DNA from: Allomuricauda sp. | GTDB lineage: Bacteria; Bacteroidota; Bacteroidia; Flavobacteriales; Flavobacteriaceae | Length of the DNA: 64,000 nucleotides | Direction: 5' to 3' | NCBI RefSeq assembly: GCF_028280385.1 | Contig: NZ_JANQLX010000013.1 | Location: 103,805-167,804, forward strand | Shown here: positions 32,485-41,828 of the stretch, piece by piece | How positions within the stretch are numbered: position 1 is the first letter of the stretch | Layout of the letters: the number at the start of each line of letters is the position of its first letter | Position numbers and translations under genes: made by a program | The notes under the pieces: model-generated | Seen by the model: only the letters and a program-made list of their open reading frames with translations | Databases searched by the model: none | Told to the model about the DNA's origin: nothing

Positions 32485-34875
32485 TTATTCTGGACGAAAC
32501 GTCAATAGCGAGCCGGAATTTTGGATTTCTTCCTTGTTCATCATCATTTTCCGGTACTCGCCCGCAATGAACATTTCTGCCTGATCTTTGTAATGGGCAC
32601 TAAAAGGATTTCCTGATTGTCCCGTTGGAAGGATGCTCACACTGTTTTCCACATCTGAAAAATCGACCACTCGGCGTGTAGACGGACCTACGTTGACTTT
32701 GTGATAGCCGGTTCCGTCATAAGTGAAGTTCATATTATTGATTACTTCCCGGGTTCCGTTCACGGGATACGGGCCCACATTGAAGAAACTGCGTAAGGAT
32801 TCCACTTGACCAATGGGGTGTGGCATTTCCAAGGTATGCACCTTGTCCCATGTCCATTGGCTGGCATCAGGGCCAAAATCATCCACCAAGGATTGCCAAG
32901 CTTCTGCAAAGGACTTCAAAACAATCTCCTCGCGGGTTTCCACGTGGTTTTCGGTAAGCACATTGTCCCACCATGCCCCTGTTTGCATTTGGGCCCCGTA
33001 AGCAATTTGTCTTTTAAAAACATGGGTTCCCAAGAATTGGTTGAACTTCTCTTCCCCAAGTTCATCCAAAAATGTGTTCTTGACTACAAAATATTCACAT
33101 CTATGGTATAGGGTTGGGTTGACTCCATCCAACGTATAGGTGCCATCCCAATTTCTAAGGGCATCTACCTGAACCAATTGGTCATCATCCAAATGGGTCA
33201 CATCCAAGAGCTTAATCAATTCGGCCACCAAGGCCGGGTTCACCAAAGAGGTGGCATCCAACATCATTTCTGATGTGGACTGTCTATCCCAGCCATCCTT
33301 GCTCTCCAACAATTGGACAATGCGCATGGCCCTATTCTCGGGTAGGTAATATCCCGGATAGAGCATACCCGAAATAGAATCAGGTTGGTTGTTTGCAGAA
33401 TAAACATAATTCCATGGTGGATTGACGGCGGCAGGGTTTTCTGAAAAATCCAAATAACGAATGGGCTCATCTTTCCCCGAAGACCCGTCCATGATCATTT
33501 TGGTGGAAACACTGTCTGGCATCTGATACAACTGGGCGGTGGCCCACCAAGCAACGTTCCCTTCGGCATCCCCATACATGATGTTAAGACCCGGTGCATG
33601 GATTTTGGGCAATGCACTTTCAAATTCTTCCAAGTTGGTTGCGTGGCACATCTCATAAACGGCGTCCAATACCTTGTTTTCCCTTTGGGTATACACCCAC
33701 GACATGGCTACGGGGGTTTCACCTTCAATCTGTTTGGCTATGTTGTTCATCAATGGGCCATGTCTTGTTTTGCGGATGGTAAGGGTTACCGGCTTGGCGT
33801 CTTTTACCTTGATTTCCTTGGTTACAATTTCATAATCTTCCCAACCTGTCTCGGTTTTATACTGTGTACTATCTGCCGGATTGGTCTGCTCATAATAAAA
33901 GTCGATATCGTCATTCTCAAACATGGTCATCCCATAGGCTAGCTTTCGGTCATGGGCCAACATGGGAAAGGGCACCCCTGCTATGTGGCACCCATATTTT
34001 TCATAGGTTGGGGTATGCACATGGGCCTCGTACCAGACTGAAGGTTGGGCATAGGAAATATGCGGGTCGTTGGCCAAAATCACCTTCCCGGATTTGGTCT
34101 TCCCGGGAGACAACACCCAGCTGTTGCTTCCTTCAAATTGAGGTACAGGGAGTTTCTGCAGCGCCTTAAACACAGCAGCCGTTATGTTGTTTTCCAAAGT
34201 ATCCGCCTGAACGTTCCTATAGTTTTTGATCCAAACCGTCGAAGTGTCAGAATACACCGCCAAATCCTGAATATAGCGCTCCCCTAAATTGTTTTTGATC
34301 TCCGTCAGAAGTGGGTCGGTCTTATGTGCCATTGCAAAGCTAAAGGCCATATAGCCCATGGCATCCAAAATATCATTCAGCTCAAAAGGTTGTTTTTCCA
34401 AACCGGTGAGATAAAATTCTATAGGGGTCGGGCCTTCTTCAATAAATTGGTTCACTCCATCCAAATAGGCCTGGCTCAATGCCACAACTTCACTGTCCAT
34501 ATCCAATTTGGATATGGTTTGAATGGAATTGTCGTCAATACCCAACGAAAGGAAAAATTTATCCGTATCCACCAAATCGGCACCAAAAACTTCAGAGAGT
34601 CCTCCCTTGGCCACCCTTCGTAACAATTCCATTTGCCAAAGTCGGTCTTGGGCATGTACATAACCCAATGCCTTAAAGGCATCTTTCTGCTGTTGCGCAT
34701 AAATATGGGGAATGCCGTAGTCGTCAAAATAGACCTGGACCTCATCGGAAATTTCAGGAAGGGTTTTGGACCCTTTGTAGTCTGGTTTTAGGCTTTGAAC
34801 AAAAACAAATGCTCCAATTATGGCAATAAGCACCAGGCTAGCCAGTACCAAAAGTAGCTTTTTAAGTTTTTTCAC
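32485..34875 (-). CDS. penicillin acylase family N-terminal-nucleophile hydrolase
   Basis: This 796-residue protein has an N-terminal membrane or signal helix (LLLVLASLVLIAIIGAFVFV). The alpha-chain region contains VYFDDYGIPHIYA and GYVHAQDRLWQMELLRR, typical of the family. Autocleavage is expected before Ser250 in FEGSNSWVLSPGKT, which becomes the nucleophile of the beta chain. Later conserved blocks are ANDPHISYAQPSVWYEAH and SWVYTQRENK. Such enzymes hydrolyse amides, including beta-lactam side chains and acyl-homoserine lactones. The natural substrate here is not determined. It is monocistronic, with 130 bp to the receptor operon and 77 bp to dsbD. Confidence 0.93.
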   Translation of the reverse strand: MKKLKKLLLVLASLVLIAIIGAFVFVQSLKPDYKGSKTLPEISDEVQVYFDDYGIPHIYAQQQKDAFKALGYVHAQDRLWQMELLRRVAKGGLSEVFGADLVDTDKFFLSLGIDDNSIQTISKLDMDSEVVALSQAYLDGVNQFIEEGPTPIEFYLTGLEKQPFELNDILDAMGYMAFSFAMAHKTDPLLTEIKNNLGERYIQDLAVYSDTSTVWIKNYRNVQADTLENNITAAVFKALQKLPVPQFEGSNSWVLSPGKTKSGKVILANDPHISYAQPSVWYEAHVHTPTYEKYGCHIAGVPFPMLAHDRKLAYGMTMFENDDIDFYYEQTNPADSTQYKTETGWEDYEIVTKEIKVKDAKPVTLTIRKTRHGPLMNNIAKQIEGETPVAMSWVYTQRENKVLDAVYEMCHATNLEEFESALPKIHAPGLNIMYGDAEGNVAWWATAQLYQMPDSVSTKMIMDGSSGKDEPIRYLDFSENPAAVNPPWNYVYSANNQPDSISGMLYPGYYLPENRAMRIVQLLESKDGWDRQSTSEMMLDATSLVNPALVAELIKLLDVTHLDDDQLVQVDALRNWDGTYTLDGVNPTLYHRCEYFVVKNTFLDELGEEKFNQFLGTHVFKRQIAYGAQMQTGAWWDNVLTENHVETREEIVLKSFAEAWQSLVDDFGPDASQWTWDKVHTLEMPHPIGQVESLRSFFNVGPYPVNGTREVINNMNFTYDGTGYHKVNVGPSTRRVVDFSDVENSVSILPTGQSGNPFSAHYKDQAEMFIAGEYRKMMMNKEEIQNSGSLLTFRPE

Positions 34876-34952
34876 AGGGGCTTAGGTTAATCAAATAGTC
34901 AACCCTAAGGTACACTATTTTAAAAAACCATTTGTAAGCCTTTCGGCAAAAA

Positions 34953-36932
34953 TTATTTGTTCATGGATAGTTGATAGGTCTCCAGTCCCGACTTTAGCCA
35001 TTGTTCATATTCCTCTACCCCTACATATTGAACCGCGTCGTTCAATATTTCCAAATTGGGGGATAAAAGTACGTAATAGGGCTGGGATGCCGCATTGAAG
35101 TTGATGGTTTGGAAGGTTCCCCATTTCTGGCCCACCGTGGAGATTTCCTTAACGCGCCCGGACTCAAACCTAAAGTCAAATTTTTCTGAGCTTGGTAGTT
35201 CCTTGCGGTCATCCACATATAGTGATATCAACACATATTCCTCTTTAATCAAAGGGTATATGCTGGGGTCGCTCCACACATTCTCTTCCATTTTTCGACA
35301 GTTGACACAGGCCCATCCGGTAAAATCAAGCAATATTGGTTTATTCACTTCTTGGGCATGTGCAACTCCTTCATCAAAATCCTTGAAACAGTCCAATCCC
35401 AAAGGGCAATCGCTCTCTGACTTAGCCAGCGTATAAAAATCCGGGGGCGGGAAACCACTCAACAGTTTCAGATTGGAAATGTTCAACGTGCCAAGAATAA
35501 GATAGATGGCAAAGGCCGAACTTAGCACACCGGAAATTTTCCTGCCAAAAGACAGTTTTTGTTTGGGCCCATCATGGGGAAATCTGAACACTCCGAACAG
35601 GTATAGGGCCATCAGACCAAAAATCAAAATCCAAATACCCAGGAACAACTCCCGTTTTAAAATACCCCAGTTGCCCACAAGGTCGGCATTTGACAAAAAC
35701 TTAAAGGCCAAGGCCAACTCCAAAAATCCGAGGACTACTTTAACCGTGGTCATCCAGCCACCTGATTTGGGCAAGGAGTTCAACCAGGCCGGAAACAAGG
35801 CGAACAGTCCAAATGGTAGGGCCAGGGCCAAACCAAAGCCCACCATGCCCGCGGATAAATTTGTGGCGACATCTCCCTCAGCTAGCGTGGTACTGCCCAA
35901 GAGTCCTCCTAAAATAGGCCCTGTACAGGAAAAGGAGACAATGGCCAAGGTAAGGGCCATAAAGAAAATTCCAAGTCCCCCACCAACTTTGGTGGATGCA
36001 GCATCCATTTTGTTGGCCCAAGAGCTAGGCAAGGTCAACTCGTAGTATCCGAAGAACGAGAACGCAAAAAAGACGAAAATGAGAAAAAATAGGAGGTTCA
36101 ACCAAATATTGGTGGCAATGGTGTTCAGTATTTGCGAGTCGATGGAATCAAACAAATGAAAGGGCAAGCTCAGCAAAAAATAAATCAGCACGATGAAAAA
36201 TCCATAGAGCATGGCATTGGTAATGCCCTTTGCCTTTTGTTGCGACTGTTTGGTAAAAAACGAAACTGTCAATGGAATCATTGGGAACACACAGGGTGTC
36301 AGCAACGCGATAAGTCCCCCTAGAAATCCCAGTCCAAATATCATCCAGAGGCCCGACTTTTTCTTTCCCTGCGAAAATCCATTCTGGTTCAGCAGTTCCT
36401 TGTTCTTCAAGTCGAGCTTAAGCGAATTGCTAAGTGCCAAACTTTCTTCATCCACTGTTTGTTCCGTGGCCACAAAATTCCCTCCATCCAGCGAAATTTG
36501 GAAAAAGGCGTCTTTGGGAATGCAAACTTCCTTACAGATCTGATAAAACAAGTTGACCGAAATCTGTCTTAGCTCTGGATCAAGAAGTTTAATGCGTTGG
36601 GTGAAAATGGCTTCGCCCTTGAAAAAGGTCTCCTCTACTTCAAAAATATCGCTGTATTCCTTAATGGTCTCACTTTCCAGTGTCTTCCCAACAAGTTCAT
36701 AATCCTCCCCGGCCTTTTCAAAGGTAAATTCGCTGGGCAGCGACCCCCCTTCAGCAGTGTACTGAGAATACACATGCCAACCTTCCATGATCTTGCCTTT
36801 AAAGACCAGTTCATACTCGGTATCAGAAATTTTTTCCACTTCATGGGACCAAAGCGCTGGATCCGCATCGGTTTGAGCCTTCAGTCCAAAGCTTGCAATA
36901 ACAAAAGAGAGGAACAGTAGAAACTTTCTCAT
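34953..36932 (-). CDS. dsbD: thiol:disulfide interchange protein DsbD
   Basis: This 659-residue protein has a signal peptide (KFLLFLSFVIASFGLKAQ), a periplasmic DsbD-alpha-like domain (residues 25-150, with a Cys pair near QICKEVC), eight or so membrane helices beginning at the motif TPCVFPMIPLTVSFFTK, and a C-terminal thioredoxin-like domain with CVNC in FTGWACVNCRKMEENVW. It carries electrons from cytoplasmic thioredoxin to periplasmic thiol proteins, including those for cytochrome c maturation. Its start overlaps the tilS stop by 4 bp, so it is the last gene of the FMN reductase-pabB-tilS-dsbD run. Confidence 0.95.
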   Translation of the reverse strand: MRKFLLFLSFVIASFGLKAQTDADPALWSHEVEKISDTEYELVFKGKIMEGWHVYSQYTAEGGSLPSEFTFEKAGEDYELVGKTLESETIKEYSDIFEVEETFFKGEAIFTQRIKLLDPELRQISVNLFYQICKEVCIPKDAFFQISLDGGNFVATEQTVDEESLALSNSLKLDLKNKELLNQNGFSQGKKKSGLWMIFGLGFLGGLIALLTPCVFPMIPLTVSFFTKQSQQKAKGITNAMLYGFFIVLIYFLLSLPFHLFDSIDSQILNTIATNIWLNLLFFLIFVFFAFSFFGYYELTLPSSWANKMDAASTKVGGGLGIFFMALTLAIVSFSCTGPILGGLLGSTTLAEGDVATNLSAGMVGFGLALALPFGLFALFPAWLNSLPKSGGWMTTVKVVLGFLELALAFKFLSNADLVGNWGILKRELFLGIWILIFGLMALYLFGVFRFPHDGPKQKLSFGRKISGVLSSAFAIYLILGTLNISNLKLLSGFPPPDFYTLAKSESDCPLGLDCFKDFDEGVAHAQEVNKPILLDFTGWACVNCRKMEENVWSDPSIYPLIKEEYVLISLYVDDRKELPSSEKFDFRFESGRVKEISTVGQKWGTFQTINFNAASQPYYVLLSPNLEILNDAVQYVGVEEYEQWLKSGLETYQLSMNK

Positions 36933-38236
36933 ACAAGAAGTGAAATTTTTAAAATTTGTCGGGTATTTGCGTCAACCTTAAATCTATCATCGGCTCTTTT
37001 TCCTACTACCCAAACAACATCATCCCCAGAACACAGCAACCATTGATCTTCCTTGGAGAAAACATCCATTTTCTCATCCTTGAAGAATTTGGAAAGCTTT
37101 TTTTTGCCCTGCATTCCAAAAGGATAAAAATAGTCGCCTTTTTTCCAATTCCTTAATATTAACGGATAGTTTAACTTTTCATTATCAACGTAGATGGCCA
37201 ATTTGTGTCCATCTTGGAGCTGGTCAACTGTTTCCATGCACAACGCGATGGGATCTCCCAAGGTTGAGGTTCCTTCTGGAATGACATAATTTCCATCATC
37301 GCGTTCCAAGTGTTCCGACAACAAAAGATGCTCCCTGTCCTTGAGCAATCTGTGGGTCTTGGAATGGATTTCTTTTCCGCTTTCAGCGGCCAATAGTGCT
37401 TGAATATTCTTCCAATCCGTGAAGCCATAGGGTTTGAAGAGTTCATATAAATGGGCCTCCAGGGGTTGCAGGGATTGTAATGACGACAATTTGATGTATG
37501 TCCTGCCTTCTTTTTCCTCAAAAACAGCTGACTTTACCTTCTGGATATAAATGTCCCCCAAAGCTTTTTGCTGTTGTAAATTGGCTTGTGTAGTCCCAAA
37601 GTTTTCCAAAAAGGTGGGATGCAATGTTTTGAGTTCCGGGATAATCTCCTTGCGAATTTTGTTCCTTAGATATTTGGTGTCCGCATTGCTGCTGTCCTCC
37701 CGCCATTCCAATTTGTTGGCTTCTGCAAATTCTTGGATTTCCCTTCGGGCAAAGGGAAGCAATGGACGAATTATATGGCCATTTTGTACAGGAATACCCG
37801 TAAGACCGTCTATACCAGTGCCCCTTGATAGATTGATGATAAAGGTTTCCAATGCATCGTCCGCATGATGTGCGGTGAGCACATAGTCAAATTCTTCCGT
37901 TTGGGCGAGTTCCAAAAACCATTGGTAGCGCAATTTTCTAGCCGCCATTTGAATGGAACCCCGATGGTTTTCGGCGTATTCTTGCGTGTCAAAAGTCCTC
38001 GTCCGATAACCCAGGCCCAAATCCTTGGACAGGGTTTCTACAAAGGTCTGGTCTCCGTCACTTTCCCCATCCCTCAATTTGAAATTGCAGTGCCCCAATG
38101 TCATGTCAAACCCAAGATGATGGCATAGATGTGCCAATACCACACTGTCCAAGCCCCCGCTGCAGGCAATAAGCAGTGAAGCCTGATTCAAAAAAGGAAA
38201 ATTGGTATTTATATGTGCTTCAAACTTGGCAAACAT
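36929..38236 (-). CDS. tilS: tRNA(Ile)-lysidine synthase
   Basis: TilS adds lysine to C34 of the CAU-anticodon tRNA-Ile so that it reads AUA. The start is set at ATG 38234-38236 (MFAKFEAHI), which removes overlap with pabB and puts the P-loop near the N-terminus. The PP-loop motif ACSGGLDSVVLAHLC (about residues 29-43) and the downstream HHADDALETFIINLSRGTG block are diagnostic. A C-terminal TilS domain (WKKGDYFYPFGMQGKKKLSK) completes a full-length protein of 435 residues. Confidence 0.96.
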   Translation of the reverse strand: MFAKFEAHINTNFPFLNQASLLIACSGGLDSVVLAHLCHHLGFDMTLGHCNFKLRDGESDGDQTFVETLSKDLGLGYRTRTFDTQEYAENHRGSIQMAARKLRYQWFLELAQTEEFDYVLTAHHADDALETFIINLSRGTGIDGLTGIPVQNGHIIRPLLPFARREIQEFAEANKLEWREDSSNADTKYLRNKIRKEIIPELKTLHPTFLENFGTTQANLQQQKALGDIYIQKVKSAVFEEKEGRTYIKLSSLQSLQPLEAHLYELFKPYGFTDWKNIQALLAAESGKEIHSKTHRLLKDREHLLLSEHLERDDGNYVIPEGTSTLGDPIALCMETVDQLQDGHKLAIYVDNEKLNYPLILRNWKKGDYFYPFGMQGKKKLSKFFKDEKMDVFSKEDQWLLCSGDDVVWVVGKRADDRFKVDANTRQILKISLLV

Positions 38237-38258
38237 GTGGCAAAAGTAGCAATTATGC

Positions 38259-39602
38259 TCAGCTTCCTTCCAATACACTGCGCATGGCCTTCGCTTTAAG
38301 CAAGCACTCTTGATATTCTTTTTCGGGGTCCGACTTTGCGGTTATGGCACTTCCCACGGAAAAGGACACATACTTGGATGTGGCATTATAAAGTATGCTG
38401 CGTATCACCACGTTAAAGTCGAAATTACCTTCTGGGTCAAAGTACCCAACTGCCCCGCTGTACAACCCCCGTTTGGTTTCCTCCAGTTCCTCAATGATCT
38501 TCATGGCGGAAATTTTGGGTGCACCGGTCATACTTCCCATGGGAAACGTGTTTTTAATCAATTGCGAATTGCTGGTCCCGGAAGCCACTTCCGCCGTAAT
38601 GGTCGAAATCATTTGATGGACCTGTTTAAAAGAATAGACCTTGCATAATTCGCTGACCTCCACGGTTCCTTTCAATGCACTTTTGGAAAGATCGTTTCGC
38701 ACCAAATCCGTAATCATTATGTTTTCAGCCCTTTCCTTGGGGTCCGATTTTAGTTCGGATTTGAGCTCCTCGTCCCTCACAGGGTCTACATCCCTGGGAG
38801 CTGTACCCTTTATGGGCTGCGAAACAAGCTGGTTTCCCCTTCTACTGAGATATCGTTCCGGGGAGGCACACAAAAGGTACTTATCCCCATTTCTAACAAA
38901 AGAAGCAAAAGGCGGTTTCGATATACCGTTTAAGTTGTTGTAGGTGTGCCAAGGATCTATTTTGGTTTCCTCAGCATAAAACTCTTGGCAGAAATTGGCT
39001 TCGTAAATATCACCTCTTCTGATGTGCTGTAAGAACCGTCCAGCCTTTTCAAAATAGGCGTCTTTGTGGATGCGTAGTTTTATCCGAACGGTTTGATGAT
39101 GGCCTTCTTGCTGTTGTTCCTTTTTGGATAGCTCTTGGATTTGGTTGTAGTCGGACCCAATATCAGAAGCGTGCTGGTCCAGGTACAAAAATTGAAGTTG
39201 TCCCTTTTGTAGGACAAGGATTTTATCAGGACGAAAGAAATGTATCTCGGGAAATTCCAAGTTGTCAATGTTGTTGGATTCCAAATCCTCCCATTGGTTC
39301 TTCAGATCGTAAGTAAGGAACCCAAAGCACCAATCATCCTGTTCATCGATATAATTAAGCGTTTCGTCGGCGTTTTTGGCATAAAAGGCAGACTTATCGG
39401 TCTGTCTAGAAATAGCTAGGATTGCATCGTAATCGCTATATGCATCCTTATGGTCATTGCTGTCCAACCAAACAATTTGATCATAGGTTCTTGACCATTC
39501 CAATAAGGCATCTTTCATACCAATTGGGTCTACTATGGAAAAAGAACGGGTAGTCCGCAATGGAATTCGGTTAAAGGGATTCCAAGAATTGGGAAATCGC
39601 AT
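38259..39602 (-). CDS. pabB: aminodeoxychorismate synthase component I
   Basis: This 447-residue member of the chorismate-binding family makes 4-amino-4-deoxychorismate for folate synthesis. The signature SQPIKGTAPRDVDP has Lys in PIKGT, the position that forms a covalent intermediate in PabB and is Ala in anthranilate synthase. Other conserved blocks are ASPERYLSR, ENIMITDLVRNDLSK, FPMGSMTGAPK and SVGSAITAKSDPEKEY. It overlaps the FMN reductase gene by 32 bp and is 22 bp from tilS. No pabA or pabC is seen here. Confidence 0.93.
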   Translation of the reverse strand: MRFPNSWNPFNRIPLRTTRSFSIVDPIGMKDALLEWSRTYDQIVWLDSNDHKDAYSDYDAILAISRQTDKSAFYAKNADETLNYIDEQDDWCFGFLTYDLKNQWEDLESNNIDNLEFPEIHFFRPDKILVLQKGQLQFLYLDQHASDIGSDYNQIQELSKKEQQQEGHHQTVRIKLRIHKDAYFEKAGRFLQHIRRGDIYEANFCQEFYAEETKIDPWHTYNNLNGISKPPFASFVRNGDKYLLCASPERYLSRRGNQLVSQPIKGTAPRDVDPVRDEELKSELKSDPKERAENIMITDLVRNDLSKSALKGTVEVSELCKVYSFKQVHQMISTITAEVASGTSNSQLIKNTFPMGSMTGAPKISAMKIIEELEETKRGLYSGAVGYFDPEGNFDFNVVIRSILYNATSKYVSFSVGSAITAKSDPEKEYQECLLKAKAMRSVLEGS

Positions 39603-40101
39603 CTTGATGGGCCTGGTTCAGATCTGCATCCAAAATGCCATCATCCCCAAAATTGGCTCCAAATGCAGGTAAGGAAAAAGTGGATACTACCTCCGCTCCA
39701 AACCGGGGCAATAGTTTTTCCATGACCTCCAGTGCCCCTACTCCACCTCTTTTTCCTGGGGAAGTTGACATGAGCAATATCTTGGTATCCTCCAAAAACT
39801 TACGTTCTAAACGGGATAACCAGTCAACCACATTTTTAAAATACGCAGAAGGATTACTGTTGTGTTCATTGACAGCCAGCACCAATCCCTGGGATTTGGC
39901 GATATCGTTCTTTAATTCCACCAGGGAATTGGAAAACCCCTGTTGCCTTTCCTCATCCTCACTGTACATGGGAAAAGGATATCCGGACATGTCCAAGACC
40001 TGGATTTGGTGCCCTTCAATAAGCGATACGGTATGTTTTACCAATTTAAAGTTGATGGATGTGGAAGAATTGCTTCCGGCGAATGCCAAAATTGCAGCCA
40101 T
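39571..40101 (-). CDS. NAD(P)H-dependent FMN reductase family protein
   Basis: This 176-residue flavodoxin-like protein has the flavin-phosphate loop AFAGSNSSTSINFKLVK near the N-terminus, then YPFPMYSEDEE and NEHNSNPSAYFKNVVDWLSR, which carry the family's typical redox-partner segment. It would reduce FMN or quinones in the cytoplasm. It heads the operon with pabB, tilS and dsbD; the 32-bp overlap with pabB supports co-transcription. Confidence 0.9.
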   Translation of the reverse strand: MAAILAFAGSNSSTSINFKLVKHTVSLIEGHQIQVLDMSGYPFPMYSEDEERQQGFSNSLVELKNDIAKSQGLVLAVNEHNSNPSAYFKNVVDWLSRLERKFLEDTKILLMSTSPGKRGGVGALEVMEKLLPRFGAEVVSTFSLPAFGANFGDDGILDADLNQAHQDAISQFLESL

Positions 40102-40166
40102 ATGGGAAAAACTTTGATTCTTTCGCTAAAATACCCCAAAAGGCCATTCCATGCGAGTATTTTGTC

Positions 40167-40174
40167 TAATTTTG
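40167..40174 (+). promoter_or_regulatory. -7 element for the DUF1624 gene
   Basis: TAATTTTG matches TAnnTTTG and lies 56 bp before the ATG at 40231. Confidence 0.45.
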
Positions 40175-40230
40175 GCCCGTGCAACATCCAAACATACTGT
40201 TAAACAAGTATATAGGGTAATTGTTCACTA

Positions 40231-41424
40231 ATGCAAACCTCAACCTCAAGATTATTCTTTATTGATGCCATTAGGGCATGGGCCATTCTGATGATGCTCC
40301 AGGGCCACTTTATAGATGGGCTGCTGGACCCTGTATTCCGGGATAGGGAAAATATGGTTTTTAAGACTTGGCTATATTTTAGGGGTATTACCGCACCAGT
40401 GTTCTTCACGGTTTCCGGATTTATATTTACGTATTTATTGGTCAGGGTGCCCCAAGTGGGTTTTGATAATCCCAGGGTTAAAAAGGGAATTCGAAGGGGG
40501 CTTCAACTTTTGTTGATCGGCTATCTGTTGCGAACTAATATTTTAGGGCTGTTGAATGGCCATATTTACGGTTCGTTTTATTTGGTGGATGTCCTGCACT
40601 GCATCGGTCTCTCCATATTGGCCATTATCGGGGTCTATCTCTTTTCGAGCAATAGGAAAAAATGGGTGTTCCCTAGCTTATTGCTTGCGATAACAGTGCT
40701 TTTATTCTTGTTTGAACCCATTTACAAACAATGGTCCTTTGCTTTTTTACCGGAAATGTTGGCCAACTATTTTACCAAGGCCAATGGGTCCGTTTTCACC
40801 ATAATTCCTTGGCTGGGGTATGCCTCCATTGGTGGCTTTTTGGCATTGTTGTTTACCCGGTTCAAGGATTTTAGGTATTTATATCCCACTGCCATCCTTC
40901 TCTTTGGTGTGATTGGCCTTTCACTTATCAATTATTCGTCAGCAGGTTTTATCTCCCTTTTTGACATTACGGGTATTGACTTATTTCGAATGGTTCAATC
41001 CAATAATTATCTTTTTATCCGCCTAGGGGATGTGTTGGTGGTCTTTGCGCTTTTTATGTTGGCACGGAAATACTTGACCCATAGTACTGTACTCAAGGTA
41101 GGAGCAAGCACGCTCTCCATATATGTCATTCATTTTATTTTCCTGTATGGAAGTTTTACAGGAATGGGCCTGTATCGTTTTTTCAATCACAGTCTTTCCC
41201 CAGAGGTGGTCATTCCTGGGGCCGTAGCATTTATGTTGGCCTGTACGTATCTCGCCCTGAAATACAATCGGCATGAAGCAGAGATCAAACTACAACTTGG
41301 GGTTGGTTTGGATTATCTCAAAATTACAGGGGTTACCTTCGCACAGCAACTGCGCCCCATGATCAAGGAACTTTCTTTGAAAGTCAAAACCATCTGGCAA
41401 CGTTTCGCAAGAATCAATCAATAA
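40231..41424 (+). CDS. DUF1624/heparan-alpha-glucosaminide acetyltransferase-like membrane protein
   Basis: This 397-residue protein has about ten membrane helices. The N-terminal RLFFIDAIRAWAILMMLQGH carries the conserved D-x-x-R-A and the His of the DUF1624/HGSNAT family, and YFRGITAPVFFTVSGFIFTY follows as in acyltransferase-3 relatives. It may transfer an acetyl group across the membrane to a sugar acceptor, as known for HGSNAT; the acceptor here is unknown. The C-terminal ~50 residues are cytoplasmic and basic. It is transcribed alone. Confidence 0.85.
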   Translation: MQTSTSRLFFIDAIRAWAILMMLQGHFIDGLLDPVFRDRENMVFKTWLYFRGITAPVFFTVSGFIFTYLLVRVPQVGFDNPRVKKGIRRGLQLLLIGYLLRTNILGLLNGHIYGSFYLVDVLHCIGLSILAIIGVYLFSSNRKKWVFPSLLLAITVLLFLFEPIYKQWSFAFLPEMLANYFTKANGSVFTIIPWLGYASIGGFLALLFTRFKDFRYLYPTAILLFGVIGLSLINYSSAGFISLFDITGIDLFRMVQSNNYLFIRLGDVLVVFALFMLARKYLTHSTVLKVGASTLSIYVIHFIFLYGSFTGMGLYRFFNHSLSPEVVIPGAVAFMLACTYLALKYNRHEAEIKLQLGVGLDYLKITGVTFAQQLRPMIKELSLKVKTIWQRFARINQ

Positions 41425-41432
41425 ATTGGTGG

Positions 41433-41762
41433 CTACAATCCAAGGGATGCCATCCAAGCCATAGATTTTTGGATTATTTCCTGGCTTATTTCATTGGTGT
41501 TGATATTGGTCAGTTCGTGTGTTGTGTCTTTTAAGAGTTCCAATTTAAAATTCGGTTTATTCATTTTCTCCAGCATATCCAAATCGAATAAACCAGGATG
41601 GCTCCTATCCAATTCCCCATACATCCAAAGCACCGGAATATCCATTCCCTTAATGATTGGAAGCGGGTCAAATCCCTTTAATCCAGAAAATTTTGGCACC
41701 AACTGATTCCCTGCCTCAATAGTCAAAGATTCATCATCCAACTTCAGCCCAACGGGCTGTTC
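41433..41762 (-). pseudogene. remnant of an alpha/beta hydrolase
   Basis: The open stretch encodes only the C-terminal third of an alpha/beta hydrolase: DIPVLWMYGELDRSHPGL (with the acid residue) and LLKDTTHELTN (with the catalytic His). The nucleophile elbow and N-terminal half are missing, and a TAG interrupts the frame at 41763-41765. No ATG opens the frame; a TTG at 41741 would be the only start. It therefore appears to be a dead gene left between DUF1624 and lpd. Confidence 0.7.
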
Positions 41763-41828
41763 CTAAAGGATAAGTCCTTGTTCAATTTGTACAGTTCTAC
41801 AGTTTTAAAACCGTGGACTCTGTGCAAA